The translations under genes were made by a program, and so were the position numbers. Below the pieces are notes generated by a model. The model did not search any database, was not told the DNA's origin, and saw only the letters and a program-made list of their open reading frames with translations. 64,000 nucleotides of DNA from Nocardia goodfellowii (lineage in GTDB: Bacteria > Actinomycetota > Actinomycetes > Mycobacteriales > Mycobacteriaceae), in contig NZ_JAGGMR010000001.1 in NCBI RefSeq assembly GCF_017875645.1, positions 1,612,001-1,676,000 on the forward strand, given 5' to 3'. This document shows, in pieces, positions 8,457-17,859 of this stretch. Position 1 is the stretch's first letter. The number at the start of each line of letters is the position of its first letter.

Positions 8457-10283
8457 TCAGAAGGCGGCTTCGTCCAGCTCCATGATGTCGTTGTCCAGGT
8501 TCGACAGGATGGCGCGGGTGGCGGTGAGCTCCGGCAGGACGTTGCGCGCGAAGAACTGCGCGGTGGCGACCTTGCCGTGGTAGAACGCCTCGTCGGAGCC
8601 GTTGTCGAGGGCCTTGATGGCGACTTCGGCGCCGCGCAGCAGCTGCCAGCCGATCATCAGGTCGCCGACGGCCATCAGGAAGCGCACCGAGCCCAGGCCG
8701 ACCTTGTAGAGCTCCTTCGGATCCTGCTGGGCGCCCATCAGATGCCCGGTCAGGGTGGCGGCCATGGCCTGCACGTCCTCGAGGGCGGTGGCCAGCAGCT
8801 TGCGCTCGGCCTTCAGCCGGCCGTTGCCGGCCTCGGACTCGATGAACTTCTGCACCTGGCCGGCCACGTGGGCCAGCGCGACGCCGCGGTCACGGGCGAT
8901 CTTGCGGAAGAAGAAGTCCTGCGCCTGGATGGCGGTGGTGCCCTCGTAGAGCGAGTCGATCTTGGCGTCGCGGATGTACTGCTCGATCGGGTAGTCCTGC
9001 AGGAAGCCGGAGCCACCGAAGGTCTGCAGCGATTCGGTCAGGTACTGGTAGGCGCGCTCGGAACCGACACCCTTGACGATCGGCAGCAGCAGATCGTTGA
9101 CGCGGAACGCGGTGTCCTTGTCGGCGCCGGAGACCAGCTCCGCGATCTTGTCGTCCTGGTGCGCGGCGGTGTAGAGGTAGATCGCGCGCAGGCCCTCGGC
9201 GTACGCCTTCTGCATGGCCAGCGAACGACGCACGTCCGGGTGGTGGGTGATGGTGACGCGCGGGGCGGCCTTGTCGGTCATCTGGGTCAGGTCCGCACCC
9301 TGGACGCGCTGCTTGGCGTAATCCAGTGCGTTCAGGTAACCGGTGGACAGGGTCGCGATGGCCTTGGTGCCGACCATCATGCGGGCGTTCTCGATGACGT
9401 CGAACATCTGCGCGATGCCGTTGTGCACCTCGCCGACCAGCCAGCCCTTGGCGGGCACGCCGTGGCCACCGAAGGTGACCTCACAGGTGGCCGAGACCTT
9501 GATGCCCATCTTGTGCTCGACATTGGTGACGAAGACGCCGTTGCGGTCGCCCTTGGTCTGGGTGTCGAAATCGAAGTGCCACTTCGGCACGTAGAACAGC
9601 GACAGGCCCTTGGTGCCGGGGCCGGCGCCCTCGGGGCGGGCCAGCACGAGGTGCATGATGTTCTCGAACAGGTCGTCGGAGTCGCCCGAGGTGATGAAGC
9701 GCTTGACGCCCTCGATGTGCCAGGAGCCGTCTTCCTGCTTGATCGCCTTGGTGCGGCCGGCGCCGACGTCGGAACCGGCATCCGGCTCGGTCAGCACCAT
9801 GGTGGCGCCCCAGTTGCGCTCCGCGATGATCGAAGCCCACTTCTTCTGCTCTTCGGTGCCGTTGTTGTAGAAGACCTCGGCGAAACCGGCGCCGGCGGCG
9901 TACATCTGCGCGGGCGGGTTGGCGCCCAGGATCATCTCGCCCAGGGCCCAGCCGATGACGCTGGGCGCGCCCAGGCCGCCGAGCTCCTCGCGGACCGGAA
10001 CCTTGGCCCAGCCGGCATCCTCGAGCGCCTTGTAGGACTTCTTGAAGGACTCGGGGAGCGTGACGGTGTGGGTGTTGGGGTCGAAGACCGGCGGGTTGCG
10101 GTCGCCGTCGACGAAGGAATCCGCGAGCGGGCCCTCGGCCAGGCGACGCACTTCGTTCAGCATCTCCTTGACGGTGTCGCTGTCCAGGTCGCCGAAGGCG
10201 CCGCTGTCCAGCAGGGAGCCCAGGCCGAGCACCTCGAAGAGGTTGAATTCGAGGTCGCGGACATTGCTCTTGTAGTGACCCAT
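8457..10283 (-). CDS. fadE5: Acyl-CoA dehydrogenase, FadE5-like
   Basis: The 608-residue protein catalyses the first step of fatty-acid beta-oxidation, passing electrons from acyl-CoA through FAD to ETF. It belongs to the long FadE5 class (M. tuberculosis Rv0244c, about 611 residues): the opening [18 protein letters not shown] and segment [14 protein letters not shown] are characteristic. Other motifs are [14 protein letters not shown] (flavin/substrate loop) and [14 protein letters not shown], whose YEGT carries the usual catalytic glutamate. ATG 10283 is chosen because the family's conserved N-terminus begins there. Two inverted-repeat operators lie 95-122 bp upstream, shared with etfD. It is a single-gene transcript with its own terminator. 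Confidence 0.92.
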   Translation of the reverse strand: MGHYKSNVRDLEFNLFEVLGLGSLLDSGAFGDLDSDTVKEMLNEVRRLAEGPLADSFVDGDRNPPVFDPNTHTVTLPESFKKSYKALEDAGWAKVPVREELGGLGAPSVIGWALGEMILGANPPAQMYAAGAGFAEVFYNNGTEEQKKWASIIAERNWGATMVLTEPDAGSDVGAGRTKAIKQEDGSWHIEGVKRFITSGDSDDLFENIMHLVLARPEGAGPGTKGLSLFYVPKWHFDFDTQTKGDRNGVFVTNVEHKMGIKVSATCEVTFGGHGVPAKGWLVGEVHNGIAQMFDVIENARMMVGTKAIATLSTGYLNALDYAKQRVQGADLTQMTDKAAPRVTITHHPDVRRSLAMQKAYAEGLRAIYLYTAAHQDDKIAELVSGADKDTAFRVNDLLLPIVKGVGSERAYQYLTESLQTFGGSGFLQDYPIEQYIRDAKIDSLYEGTTAIQAQDFFFRKIARDRGVALAHVAGQVQKFIESEAGNGRLKAERKLLATALEDVQAMAATLTGHLMGAQQDPKELYKVGLGSVRFLMAVGDLMIGWQLLRGAEVAIKALDNGSDEAFYHGKVATAQFFARNVLPELTATRAILSNLDNDIMELDEAAF

Positions 10284-10377
10284 GTTGTCTCTCGCTCTCC
10301 ATTGAGTCGGGTGCGGTCGGTGGTGTGCCGTTCCCGCCCGTTGTGCGCCTCCGGGTAGCCATGCCGTGTGCAGCTTG

Positions 10378-10418
10378 CTACTCGCGGGTAACTTACACGC
10401 CATATTACCGGCGAGTAA
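10378..10418. promoter_or_regulatory. Two TTAC-N6-GTAA operators upstream of fadE5
   Basis: Two 14-bp inverted repeats stand 27 bp apart centre to centre: CTACTCGCGGGTAA at 10378-10391 and TTACCGGCGAGTAA at 10405-10418 (within the 16-bp palindromic frame ATTACCGGCGAGTAAT). The intervening sequence GGTAACTTAC also recurs, inverted, in the etfD promoter. The pattern suits a TetR-family dimer pair; the protein is not identified. The rest of the 302-bp gap 10284-10585 shows no gene. Confidence 0.7.
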
Positions 10419-10585
10419 TCACTGCGGCAAAGGTTCGGGCGACCAATGTGATGCGAAAGACACTGCGGCGCATTGCCCCTGGTTGAAGGAACGAGTAAAG
10501 GGCGGATCTGCCCTGTTCAGCGGCTCGGCGGGGTCGGCGGGCGCGGTTACGGCCCGACCGATTACCGACCGATTACCGTGAGGCG

Positions 10586-11182
10586 GTGCACATCGAGACG
10601 AGCGCCGGACCGGCCGAGATCGAGCTCGACAAGCCGCGTTCCCCGGCCTTCCTGCTACTGCTGACGCACGGGTCCGGGGGTGGGGTCGATGCCAAAGACC
10701 TTCTGGCGGTGCGTGATACCGCGCGCACGCTGGGCGGGGCGGTCGCGCTGGTGACCCAGCCCTACCGGCTCGCCGGGCGGCGCGCGCCCGGCTCGGCGAT
10801 CAAGCAGGACGAAGCCTGGCTGGAGATCGTCGCGGCCCTGCGCAAGAAGGCCAGGAACGTGCCGCTGATCCAAGGCGGCCGGAGCAACGGGGCCCGGGTG
10901 GCTTGCCGGACAGCGGCCGAGGTCCAGGCCCGCGGGGTGATCGCGCTGTCGTTTCCGCTGCACCCGCCCGGAAAGCCGGAGAAGTCGCGGCGCGCGGAGT
11001 TGCTGGCGACCGGTGACGTCCCGGTGGTGGTGATCAACGGGGGCAGCGACCCGTTCGGGATCCCGGAGGCGGCGGATGCCGCCGAGGTGCGGGTGATCGC
11101 CGGCCAGCCGCACTCGTTCCGCACCGGGTTCGATGTCATCCAGGCGACCGTCGAGCCATGGTTGCGGCGCTGGTCGAAGTAG
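10586..11182 (+). CDS. Alpha/beta-hydrolase, KANL3/Tex30-like family
   Basis: A 198-residue single-domain hydrolase. LTHGSGGG gives the oxyanion loop, IQGGRSNGARVA the nucleophile elbow (GRSNG), INGGSDPFG the acid region and IAGQPHSFR the histidine. This compact form matches the dienelactone-hydrolase-like KANL3/Tex30 group, whose bacterial substrates are unknown. It begins at GTG 10586. Nothing nearby fixes its pathway; the upstream fadE5 promoter is on the other strand. Confidence 0.75.
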   Translation: MHIETSAGPAEIELDKPRSPAFLLLLTHGSGGGVDAKDLLAVRDTARTLGGAVALVTQPYRLAGRRAPGSAIKQDEAWLEIVAALRKKARNVPLIQGGRSNGARVACRTAAEVQARGVIALSFPLHPPGKPEKSRRAELLATGDVPVVVINGGSDPFGIPEAADAAEVRVIAGQPHSFRTGFDVIQATVEPWLRRWSK

Positions 11183-11253
11183 CACCGCGGAGTGACCCGC
11201 TCTCCCTCGCCGGCGTGATGTGCGGCGTCATCCGGTAGGCCGACGATCGAGCT

Positions 11254-12684
11254 ATGACCTTATCTCGCAACATCTCCGGTGCGCTGCTCGCCGCGGTGCT
11301 CGGCTCCGGGGCGCTCGCGGCCTGTACGTCCACCGCAGCTCCGGAGCCGGCGCTGACCTGGCAGCCCTGCGCGGAGAACGGCGCCTACGAGTGCGCGTCG
11401 CTGACGGTGCCGATCGACTGGTCGAACCCGGACGGCGGCACCATCGATGTCGCGGTGGTGCGGGACAGCGCGGACGGTGCGGACAAGGTCGGGACGCTGA
11501 TTTCGCTGCCGGGCGGGCCGGGCAGCTCGGGGGTCGATCAGATCATGCGCGGCACAACGTTTTCCACTGAACTGGAGAGCCGGTTCGACATCGTCAGTCT
11601 CGATCCCCGCGGGGTGAAGCGCAGTCAGGCGGTGCGGTGCGACGCCGGATTGGTGGCCCGGTGGCCGAATCTGGTCCCGGACGCGGGCGGTCGGCTCGCG
11701 GAAGTGCATTCCTACGCAAGGGAACTCGAAGCCAGCTGCCGTGAGCACACCGGTCCCCTGCTGGACCATCTGGACGCCGAGAGCCTCGCGCGTGACGTCG
11801 AGGCCTTGCGAAAAGCGCTGGGGGAGAGCCAGATCAGCCTCTACAGCCGGTCCTATGGCACCATGCCCGCACAGCGCTACGCTGAACTTTTTCCAGGTCA
11901 ACTGCGTGCCTCACTGCTCGACAGCGTCGACGACCACAGCCTGGGCGGCGCGGACTTCCTGGCCTCGCAGGCCCGCGCGGGACAAAACACTTTCACCGAG
12001 TTCGTGGCATGGTGCGCCCGGGAGACGCAGTGCGCCCTGCATGGGTCGGACGTCCCAGGTCTGTACGGCGACCTGTTCGCCACCGCCGCGCGTGGTGAAC
12101 TGCGCCAGATCGACGGCAAACCGCTGCCGCCGGTGGACCTGAGCAGCGCTGTGACACAACGCCTTTACCGCCCCGAGTGGCCGGAGCTGGCGAAAGATCT
12201 GCGAGCCCTGGCCGCACAACCGCGCGGTGCCGCCGAACTTCCGGTGCCGCCGCGGCGCACCGGAGAGATCGCGCCCATGCCGCAGATCATCTTCTGCTCC
12301 GACTGGCAGTTCGACATCGCCGATGAGGCCCAGTGGCAGCGGCTGTGGCGCGCACAGCAGGACAACGCGCCCACCCTGCGGGTCCATTTCGCTTGGGCCG
12401 CGGGAAGTATCTGCTCGGGCTGGCCGGTGGCCACGAAGAATCCGCCGCACCGTCCGCTGATCCAGGGCGGTCCGCCGACCCTGATCCTCAATTCCCGGCA
12501 CGACCCGGCGACACCGCACGAATGGGCGCTCCAGGTCGCCGCCCAGACGCCGGGTGCCAGGTTGCTCAGCTACGACGGCTGGGGTCACGGCATGTACGAC
12601 CGCACCGCCTGCGTCACCGACGCCGCGGATCGCTATCTCATCGATCTCCGGCTTCCGGCCGCGGACAGCTGCCCGGCCGCCTGA
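11254..12684 (+). CDS. Lipoprotein alpha/beta-hydrolase, tripeptidyl-aminopeptidase-like
   Basis: The 476-residue protein opens with a lipoprotein signal (GSGALAAC, lipidated Cys24) and is therefore membrane-anchored on the outside. The fold is that of the SlpD/Tap group of Streptomyces peptidases: LPGGPGSSG oxyanion segment, DPRGVKRSQ, nucleophile Ser200 in SRSYGT, Asp417 in HDPATP and His445 in GWGHGMY. The nucleophile elbow has serine in place of the first glycine of GxSxG. Cleavage of N-terminal peptides is the family's expected activity but is not shown. Its stop codon directly abuts the stop of the convergent methyltransferase gene, with no spacer. Confidence 0.85.
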   Translation: MTLSRNISGALLAAVLGSGALAACTSTAAPEPALTWQPCAENGAYECASLTVPIDWSNPDGGTIDVAVVRDSADGADKVGTLISLPGGPGSSGVDQIMRGTTFSTELESRFDIVSLDPRGVKRSQAVRCDAGLVARWPNLVPDAGGRLAEVHSYARELEASCREHTGPLLDHLDAESLARDVEALRKALGESQISLYSRSYGTMPAQRYAELFPGQLRASLLDSVDDHSLGGADFLASQARAGQNTFTEFVAWCARETQCALHGSDVPGLYGDLFATAARGELRQIDGKPLPPVDLSSAVTQRLYRPEWPELAKDLRALAAQPRGAAELPVPPRRTGEIAPMPQIIFCSDWQFDIADEAQWQRLWRAQQDNAPTLRVHFAWAAGSICSGWPVATKNPPHRPLIQGGPPTLILNSRHDPATPHEWALQVAAQTPGARLLSYDGWGHGMYDRTACVTDAADRYLIDLRLPAADSCPAA

Positions 12685-13365
12685 TCACTGGCCGGGTTCG
12701 GGCGCCGGCCGGGTGGCGACCACGAGGGCGTCGATGGCATCGCGGCCCTCCGTGGGGCGCAGGACGCGATCGGCGACCCGGATTCGGAGGTGGCTCGCCG
12801 CCGGACCCAGGTCGGCGGTGATGTCTTCCGGGGTGAAGAGGATGGACGGATCCTGCGGGCCGCCGTACCCGTCGGTCAGGTTCGAGCCGTCGTGCCCCAG
12901 TACGAGCAGAGTTCCTTCGGGCGCAAGCAAATTCGCGGCCCGGCGCACCAGCGCACGTCGCTGCTCGGCGGGCAGGTGCAGAAAGACCATCAGCACCAGC
13001 TCGTAGGGCCCGGTGATCCCGGCGGCTTCTAGTTCGGTGACATCGGCGCAGTGCCAGCTGATCCGGCTGCGCACCGACCGGGACAGCCGCGTCGCGACAG
13101 TGCGCCCCTTGTCGATCCCCACCTGCGAGTAGTCGACCGCGTCCACCTGCCAGCCGTGGGTGGCCAGCCACAAGGTGTTCCGGCCCTCGCCACAGGCCAG
13201 GTCCAGAGCGCGCGGATGCTGGGGCGGTTCCCCGCCCGGCGTGTCGGGCCGCAACGTGATGCCGCGCTCCAACCCGTACACGTGCTCGACGACGGTGCTG
13301 TTCGGCGGCGCACCCCAGACCAGCTCACTCCGCGCGTAGCGCGCGTCCCACTCGGCCGCTTCCAT
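12685..13365 (-). CDS. Class I SAM-dependent methyltransferase, TehB-like
   Basis: A 226-residue soluble methyltransferase. Motif I reads LDLACGEGRNTLWLA, followed by the acidic VDAVDYSQVG strand and the post-motif CADVTELE. The N-terminal WDARYARSELVWG is typical of TehB/thiopurine-like enzymes that often methylate small molecules or metalloids; the substrate is not predictable. The stop triplet (12685-12687) immediately follows the stop of the convergent lipoprotein gene, and no terminator separates them, so the two transcripts probably overlap. Confidence 0.85.
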   Translation of the reverse strand: MEAAEWDARYARSELVWGAPPNSTVVEHVYGLERGITLRPDTPGGEPPQHPRALDLACGEGRNTLWLATHGWQVDAVDYSQVGIDKGRTVATRLSRSVRSRISWHCADVTELEAAGITGPYELVLMVFLHLPAEQRRALVRRAANLLAPEGTLLVLGHDGSNLTDGYGGPQDPSILFTPEDITADLGPAASHLRIRVADRVLRPTEGRDAIDALVVATRPAPEPGQ

Positions 13366-13386
13366 GCCGCGAGTCTATTGACCACG

Positions 13387-13419
13387 AACCGGCGGCCGTC
13401 CCAGGGACGACCGCCGGTT
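13387..13419. terminator. Hairpin terminator downstream of DUF4185 copy 2
   Basis: AACCGGCGG at 13387-13395 pairs with CCGCCGGTT at 13411-13419, extended by an inner CGTCCC/GGGACG stem. It lies between the divergent methyltransferase start and the 3' end of the DUF4185 gene. Confidence 0.7.
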
Positions 13420-13431
13420 CCGATGCCGCGG

Positions 13432-14538
13432 TCAGAGCGTGGTGCGCATCAGCAGAACGTTGTACTGACTGTGCACGGTCGTCATGTAGTACAGATCCCG
13501 GCCGGTCTGGTACGGGAAGATCGACGGCGCGTAGGCGGTGGGCAGTTCCCGGGTGTCGATGAGCACCTCCGGCGGACTCCACGGACCCTGCGGGCTCGGC
13601 GAGCGGCGCATGACCACCGAGTTGAACGGATCGGTGGTCAGCGAGATGAACTGGCCGAGATAGTCGTTCCACATCACCGACAGTTCGCCGACGCCACCCA
13701 TGATCGGCGCGGCGGCGTCGACGTCGCCGCGCTTCCACTGTTCACCGTCCCAGTATTCGCGGGCGCCGAGGTCACCCATCGCGTCTTCGGGGACCCGGGC
13801 GACGAACGCGGGATTGTTGCGTCCGTCCGGGGTGCCGTATTCGTAGATGAAACCGCCGTTCTTCAGGAAGGCGTTCATCTGGAAGTTGGCGTGACCGCCC
13901 TCGTTCGGCCGCCGGGTGCCGGGCAGCTCCAGCCAGGTTTCCCCGTTGTCACCGGAGACCGCCAGGCCGGCGTAGTTGGTGGTCCACTGGCCGACCTCGT
14001 CCCAGCTCGCCACCGACATCAGACTCATGTACTGGGCGCCGTGGGCGGCGATGCCCGCGGTCGGGATCCGGCTGATCTCCAGCATCGGAATTTTCGGGCT
14101 GGCGATCAGGTCGCGCGCCTGCCCGAAGACATCGCGCACCACGCTGTCGAAGTAAATGCCGTTGGATGGGTCCTGGGTGTGACTGCGCACCAGGATATTG
14201 CTGCGCCAGGCCCAGGTGCTGCCGGCCAGCAGGTTGGGGAAACCGAGGCCGGCGGTGTCGCCGAACGCGGTCAGCATTTCGCCGTGGCCGTTGTCCCACA
14301 TGATGCCCAGGTCGGTGCCAAGCACGTTGTAGGTGTGGGTGCTGTTGGGGCTGGCCATGCCCGTCACCTGGAACACCGCTTTGCTGCGGCCGGGCAGGTG
14401 CGGCAGCCCGTTGGTGCCGTTCAGCACCGGAATCGGATTGATGGCGTTGGGGTTCGCCGCGGCTGGGGACGTGACTGCCAGGACGAAGGCCGTGGCACCC
14501 GCGACTGTCGACAGCAGGATGGAAGCGGTCTTGTGCAA
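13432..14538 (-). CDS. Secreted DUF4185 domain protein (copy 2)
   Basis: This 368-residue exported protein is a paralogue of the 7226-8308 product. It has a signal peptide (residues 1 to about 27, FVLAVTSPAAA) and the same DUF4185 core (GTDLGIMWDNGHGEMLTAFG, RSHTQDPSNGIYFDS, PTAYAPSIFPYQTGRD). It differs by an insertion near RDVFGQARDLIASPK. I place the start at TTG 14538: GGAGGG lies 10 bases upstream and the hydrophobic signal begins right after. Longer frames to 14610 lack a ribosome site. Possible cell-wall arabinan processing is inferred from family reports. Confidence 0.83.
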   Translation of the reverse strand: MHKTASILLSTVAGATAFVLAVTSPAAANPNAINPIPVLNGTNGLPHLPGRSKAVFQVTGMASPNSTHTYNVLGTDLGIMWDNGHGEMLTAFGDTAGLGFPNLLAGSTWAWRSNILVRSHTQDPSNGIYFDSVVRDVFGQARDLIASPKIPMLEISRIPTAGIAAHGAQYMSLMSVASWDEVGQWTTNYAGLAVSGDNGETWLELPGTRRPNEGGHANFQMNAFLKNGGFIYEYGTPDGRNNPAFVARVPEDAMGDLGAREYWDGEQWKRGDVDAAAPIMGGVGELSVMWNDYLGQFISLTTDPFNSVVMRRSPSPQGPWSPPEVLIDTRELPTAYAPSIFPYQTGRDLYYMTTVHSQYNVLLMRTTL

Positions 14539-14708
14539 GTCGGTGAAGCCCTCCGGATCACGCCGAAGCGGGCACGCCGACACAGACCCGTTATGTGTCT
14601 CGCGCCACATCTCGACTGGCTGGCAGATCGAGCGAAATGCTAACAGCCGGTCGCTATCGAATTGTGTCGGGCATCACTGTCATGCGAAATTGGTATCGCT
14701 CTGTTCGC

Positions 14709-15461
14709 TTAGCGTTTGCTGTTACCCCGGGCCAGGCGCAGGATCAGCGGCAGCTGGGTCGCGCGTTCCAGTGCGAAGGTCCGGCGCGCCGAGGCCTGCC
14801 ACGAGCGATCGAACATGCGCTTGGCGCCCGCCACCGCGTGCGGGGATCGGAGCGCGATGCGGTCGGCGAGCTGCTCCGCGGCGGCCGGCGGATCGGGCGT
14901 CACCTCGGTGATCAGGCCGACGCGCGCGGCGTAGGCGGCGTCCACCACGTCGGCGGTCATGGTCAGCATCAGCGCCTTGTCGATGCCGATGAGCTGAGAC
15001 AACGAGGCCGCGCCGGTCATATCCGGCACCAGGCCGTGCTTGGTTTCCATGACCGAGAACTCCGCGTCCGGGGTGGCGAAACGGACATCGGCGGCCAACG
15101 CGATCTGCAACCCGCCGCCGAAGCAGCGGCCGTGCACCGCCGCGATCACCGGCACCGGCAGGCGGCGCCAGGCCCAGCACGCCTCCTGGAAGGTGTTGGT
15201 GCCGCGCCACGGCAGCGGGACGAACGCGCGCGCGATCGCCAGTGGATCGCTGGCGGCCTTCGCGACGTCCAGCCCACTACTGAAACTCGGCCCGTTCCCG
15301 GTCAGAATGACCGCCCGCACGTCCTTGTGGGCGGCGATGTCATGTGCGGCGTCGATCAATCCGCCGAGCATTTCGAGGGTCAGCCCGTTGTGCTTGTCGG
15401 GGCGATCGAGGGCGACGTAGGCACGGTCGTCCTGGAATCTCAGCGTGACGTCGGAACTCAT
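14709..15461 (-). CDS. Enoyl-CoA hydratase/isomerase family protein
   Basis: A 250-residue crotonase-fold enzyme acting on acyl-CoA thioesters. The oxyanion-hole regions are GPSFSSGLDVAKAA and AAVHGRCFGGGLQIALAADV, and the second-acid region reads FSVMETKHGLVPDMTG. Aspartate in LVPDMTG sits where isomerase-type members often carry an acid, so hydratase versus isomerase cannot be decided. It is divergent from the thiolase-like gene, and the 117-bp gap between them holds a perfect palindrome at 15541-15562, so both may answer to the TetR regulator encoded nearby. Confidence 0.85.
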   Translation of the reverse strand: MSSDVTLRFQDDRAYVALDRPDKHNGLTLEMLGGLIDAAHDIAAHKDVRAVILTGNGPSFSSGLDVAKAASDPLAIARAFVPLPWRGTNTFQEACWAWRRLPVPVIAAVHGRCFGGGLQIALAADVRFATPDAEFSVMETKHGLVPDMTGAASLSQLIGIDKALMLTMTADVVDAAYAARVGLITEVTPDPPAAAEQLADRIALRSPHAVAGAKRMFDRSWQASARRTFALERATQLPLILRLARGNSKR

Positions 15462-15540
15462 CCTCGGATCTTACCCAGCGGTCAGTTCCGTGGGTCGAAC
15501 CGTTGCGAGGCAGAGAGCGGCTCTGTTCTAATCGAGCTAG

Positions 15541-15562
15541 TTCCCGTCAGTGCTGACGGGAA
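15541..15562. promoter_or_regulatory. Perfect 22-bp palindrome, candidate TetR operator
   Basis: TTCCCGTCAG and CTGACGGGAA are exact inverted 10-bp arms separated by TG. The site lies 17 bp before the thiolase-like ATG, between two divergent acyl-CoA genes, and the plus-strand operon ends in a TetR gene. It is the natural candidate for that regulator's autoregulatory site. Confidence 0.65.
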
Positions 15563-15578
15563 ATGGAGTGGAGGAACA

Positions 15579-17078
15579 ATGCTGCCAGCCGGAATGGACC
15601 CGCGCACGCCGGTCCTCGTCGGGGCCGGACAGGTCGTGCACCGGGCGGGCGAACCGGGGCTGCCGGGTCCGGTCGAACTCGCCACCGAAGCACTGCGCCG
15701 CGCGGGCGCGGACAGCGGCGCCGGTGATCGCCTGCTGCGGTCCGCCGATTTGGTCGCGGCTGTCGCGCCAGTGAGCAAGCCGTACGCGGATCTGGGCGCA
15801 CTGGTGGCCGCCGAACTCGGCGCGACGCCGAGCCGGACGGTGCAGTCGGCGCGTTTCGGCGGGGACGGCCCGCAGCGTCTGCTCAATACCGTCGGCCAGG
15901 CCATCGCGGCCGGACGATCCGAGGTCGCGCTGATCACCGGCGCCGAAGCCGTCGCCTCGTGGAATGCGGCGAAACGCGCGGGTACGCAGGTCGATTGGCC
16001 GGAGCAGGCCGAAACCCCGTGCGAGATCATCGGATCCGAACGCGGCCCCAACTCCGAGATGGAGACGGCGGCCGGGCTGTGGGGGCCGGTCTACTTCTAC
16101 GCGCTGATGGAGACCGCGCTGCGGGCACGGCTCGGTGCCAGTGCAGCCGACCATCGGAATCGGATCGGCGAGCTGTGGTCACGGTTCTCGAAGGTGGCCG
16201 TGGACAACCCGTATGCGTGGATGCCCACCGCACACAGCGCCGCGGAATTGATCACCCCGTCGGCGGCCAACCGGATGGTGTCGACTCCCTATCCGAAGTT
16301 ACTCATCGCCAACTTGACGGTGGATCTGGCCGCGGGACTTGTCGTTTGCAGCGCCGCCGCCGCCGACGCGGCCGGGGTGCCCCGGGACCGCTGGATCTTC
16401 CTGCACGGCGGCGCGACCGCGACCGACGAATGGTTCGTCTCCGAACGGGCGGACATGAGCGCGTCCCCCGCCATCGCGGCGGCCGGTCAGGCCGCGCTCG
16501 CGCACGCGGGTGTCGGCATCGATGACGTGGCGCAGATCGACCTGTACTCCTGCTTCCCGGTCGCGGTGCAGGTCGCGGCCGAGGCGCTGGGGTTGCCGAT
16601 CGATGATCCGGCACGGCCACTGTCGGTCACCGGCGGACTGACCTTCGCGGGCGGCGCGGGCAACAACTACACGACGCATTCCATCGCGACCATGATCGGC
16701 CGGCTACGGGAACGCCCGGACGACTACGGGCTCACCACCGCTCTGGGCTGGTACATCACCAAGCACGGAGTCGGCGTCTACGCCGCGAAACCACCTGTGC
16801 GCCTGTTCCGTTCGATCGAGGCCGAGGTACCGGCCGCCCGCCGGGAGGTGGCGCCGGGGTACACCGGGCCCGCGACCGTCGAGGCCTACACCGTTCCCTA
16901 CCGCAAGAGTCGCGACGGCGACGAACCGGAGGCCGTCGTGATCAGCGCCCTGAACCCGCAGGGGGCACGCATACTGGTGCGGGCCTCGGATCCGGGCACC
17001 GTCGCGGCATTCACCGACGGCGACCCGATCGGCGCGTCCGCCGAGATCACCGCCGCCGACAAGCTCACCCTGCTTTGA
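15579..17078 (+). CDS. Thiolase-like / acetyl-CoA acetyltransferase family protein lacking the nucleophilic Cys
   Basis: The 499-residue protein has a thiolase fold of the lipid-carrier-like group (similar in length to M. tuberculosis Rv1867). PVLVGAGQVVHRAG opens the first half; GGLTFAGGAGNNYTTHSI forms the late active-site loop. Where thiolases carry the nucleophilic cysteine (usually C-[AS]-SG) this protein reads VQSARFGGDGPQRLLN, with no cysteine, so normal thiolysis is unlikely. ATG 15579 follows GGAGTGGAGGAACA. It is followed 11 bp later by an enoyl-CoA hydratase and then a TetR gene, an operon for some acyl-CoA pathway that I cannot name. Confidence 0.8.
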   Translation: MLPAGMDPRTPVLVGAGQVVHRAGEPGLPGPVELATEALRRAGADSGAGDRLLRSADLVAAVAPVSKPYADLGALVAAELGATPSRTVQSARFGGDGPQRLLNTVGQAIAAGRSEVALITGAEAVASWNAAKRAGTQVDWPEQAETPCEIIGSERGPNSEMETAAGLWGPVYFYALMETALRARLGASAADHRNRIGELWSRFSKVAVDNPYAWMPTAHSAAELITPSAANRMVSTPYPKLLIANLTVDLAAGLVVCSAAAADAAGVPRDRWIFLHGGATATDEWFVSERADMSASPAIAAAGQAALAHAGVGIDDVAQIDLYSCFPVAVQVAAEALGLPIDDPARPLSVTGGLTFAGGAGNNYTTHSIATMIGRLRERPDDYGLTTALGWYITKHGVGVYAAKPPVRLFRSIEAEVPAARREVAPGYTGPATVEAYTVPYRKSRDGDEPEAVVISALNPQGARILVRASDPGTVAAFTDGDPIGASAEITAADKLTLL

Positions 17079-17089
17079 GAGGAAACCCC

Positions 17090-17854
17090 ATGTCCGACTT
17101 GGTATTGGTCGAACGTCGTGACGCCATCACCGTGCTGACCGTGAACCGGCCCGAGGTCCGCAACTCGATCAACCTGGCCGCCGCCCAAGCCATCGAGGCG
17201 GCGATCGACGAGTTCGAGGCCGACGATGCCGCCCGCGTGCTGGTGCTCACGGGTGCGGGCGGCACCTTCAGCGCGGGCATGGATCTGGTGGCGGCGTCCA
17301 AGGGCGAGATGCCGATGACGCAGCGGCGCGGTCCGCTCGGCATCGCCGCGAAACCTCCTGTCAAGCCGATGATTTCGGCAGTGGAAGGTTTCGCCTTGGC
17401 GGGCGGATTCGAACTGGCGTTGTCCGGTGACCTGATCGTCGCGGCGGACAACGCGCAATTCGGTATCCCCGAGGTGAAGCGCGGGCTGGTCGCGGCCGGT
17501 GGCGGCGTCTTGCGGCTGACCCAGCGGCTGCCGCGCAGTATGGCCGCGGAGCTGGCCCTGACCGGCGGGCGGATCGGCGCCGAGCGGCTGTATCAATTGG
17601 GACTGGTCAACCGGCTGACCGAGCCGGGCGGTGCGCTCGCGGGTGCGCTCACCTTGGCCGCCGAGATCGCCGCCGCCGCGCCGTTGGCGGTCGCGGCGAG
17701 CAAGCGGATCATCGACGAGTCACCGGACTGGACAGCGGATCAGGCATTCGCCAAACAGGGTGAAATCGCCTTGCCCGCCCTGTTTTCCAAGGACGCCGCC
17801 GAAGGCGCCTTGGCGTTCGCGCAGAAGCGCGAACCGCAGTGGCAGGGCCGCTGA
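17090..17854 (+). CDS. Crotonase/enoyl-CoA hydratase family protein
   Basis: A 254-residue crotonase: GAGGTFSAGMDLVAASKG and AVEGFALAGGFELALSGDL give the two oxyanion-hole segments, and FGIPEVKRGLVAAGGG matches the catalytic-acid region. ATG 17090 follows GAGAGGAAA, 11 bp after the thiolase-like stop. It is the second gene of the thiolase-crotonase-TetR operon. The substrate is not determinable from sequence. Confidence 0.87.
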   Translation: MSDLVLVERRDAITVLTVNRPEVRNSINLAAAQAIEAAIDEFEADDAARVLVLTGAGGTFSAGMDLVAASKGEMPMTQRRGPLGIAAKPPVKPMISAVEGFALAGGFELALSGDLIVAADNAQFGIPEVKRGLVAAGGGVLRLTQRLPRSMAAELALTGGRIGAERLYQLGLVNRLTEPGGALAGALTLAAEIAAAAPLAVAASKRIIDESPDWTADQAFAKQGEIALPALFSKDAAEGALAFAQKREPQWQGR

Positions 17855-17859
17855 CTCCG

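Noticed and set aside
8352..10358. 668-codon plus-strand frame antisense to fadE5
   Set aside because: Translation is Gly/Val/Arg/Asp-rich with no domain; it mirrors the third-position GC bias of the real fadE5 gene on the other strand.
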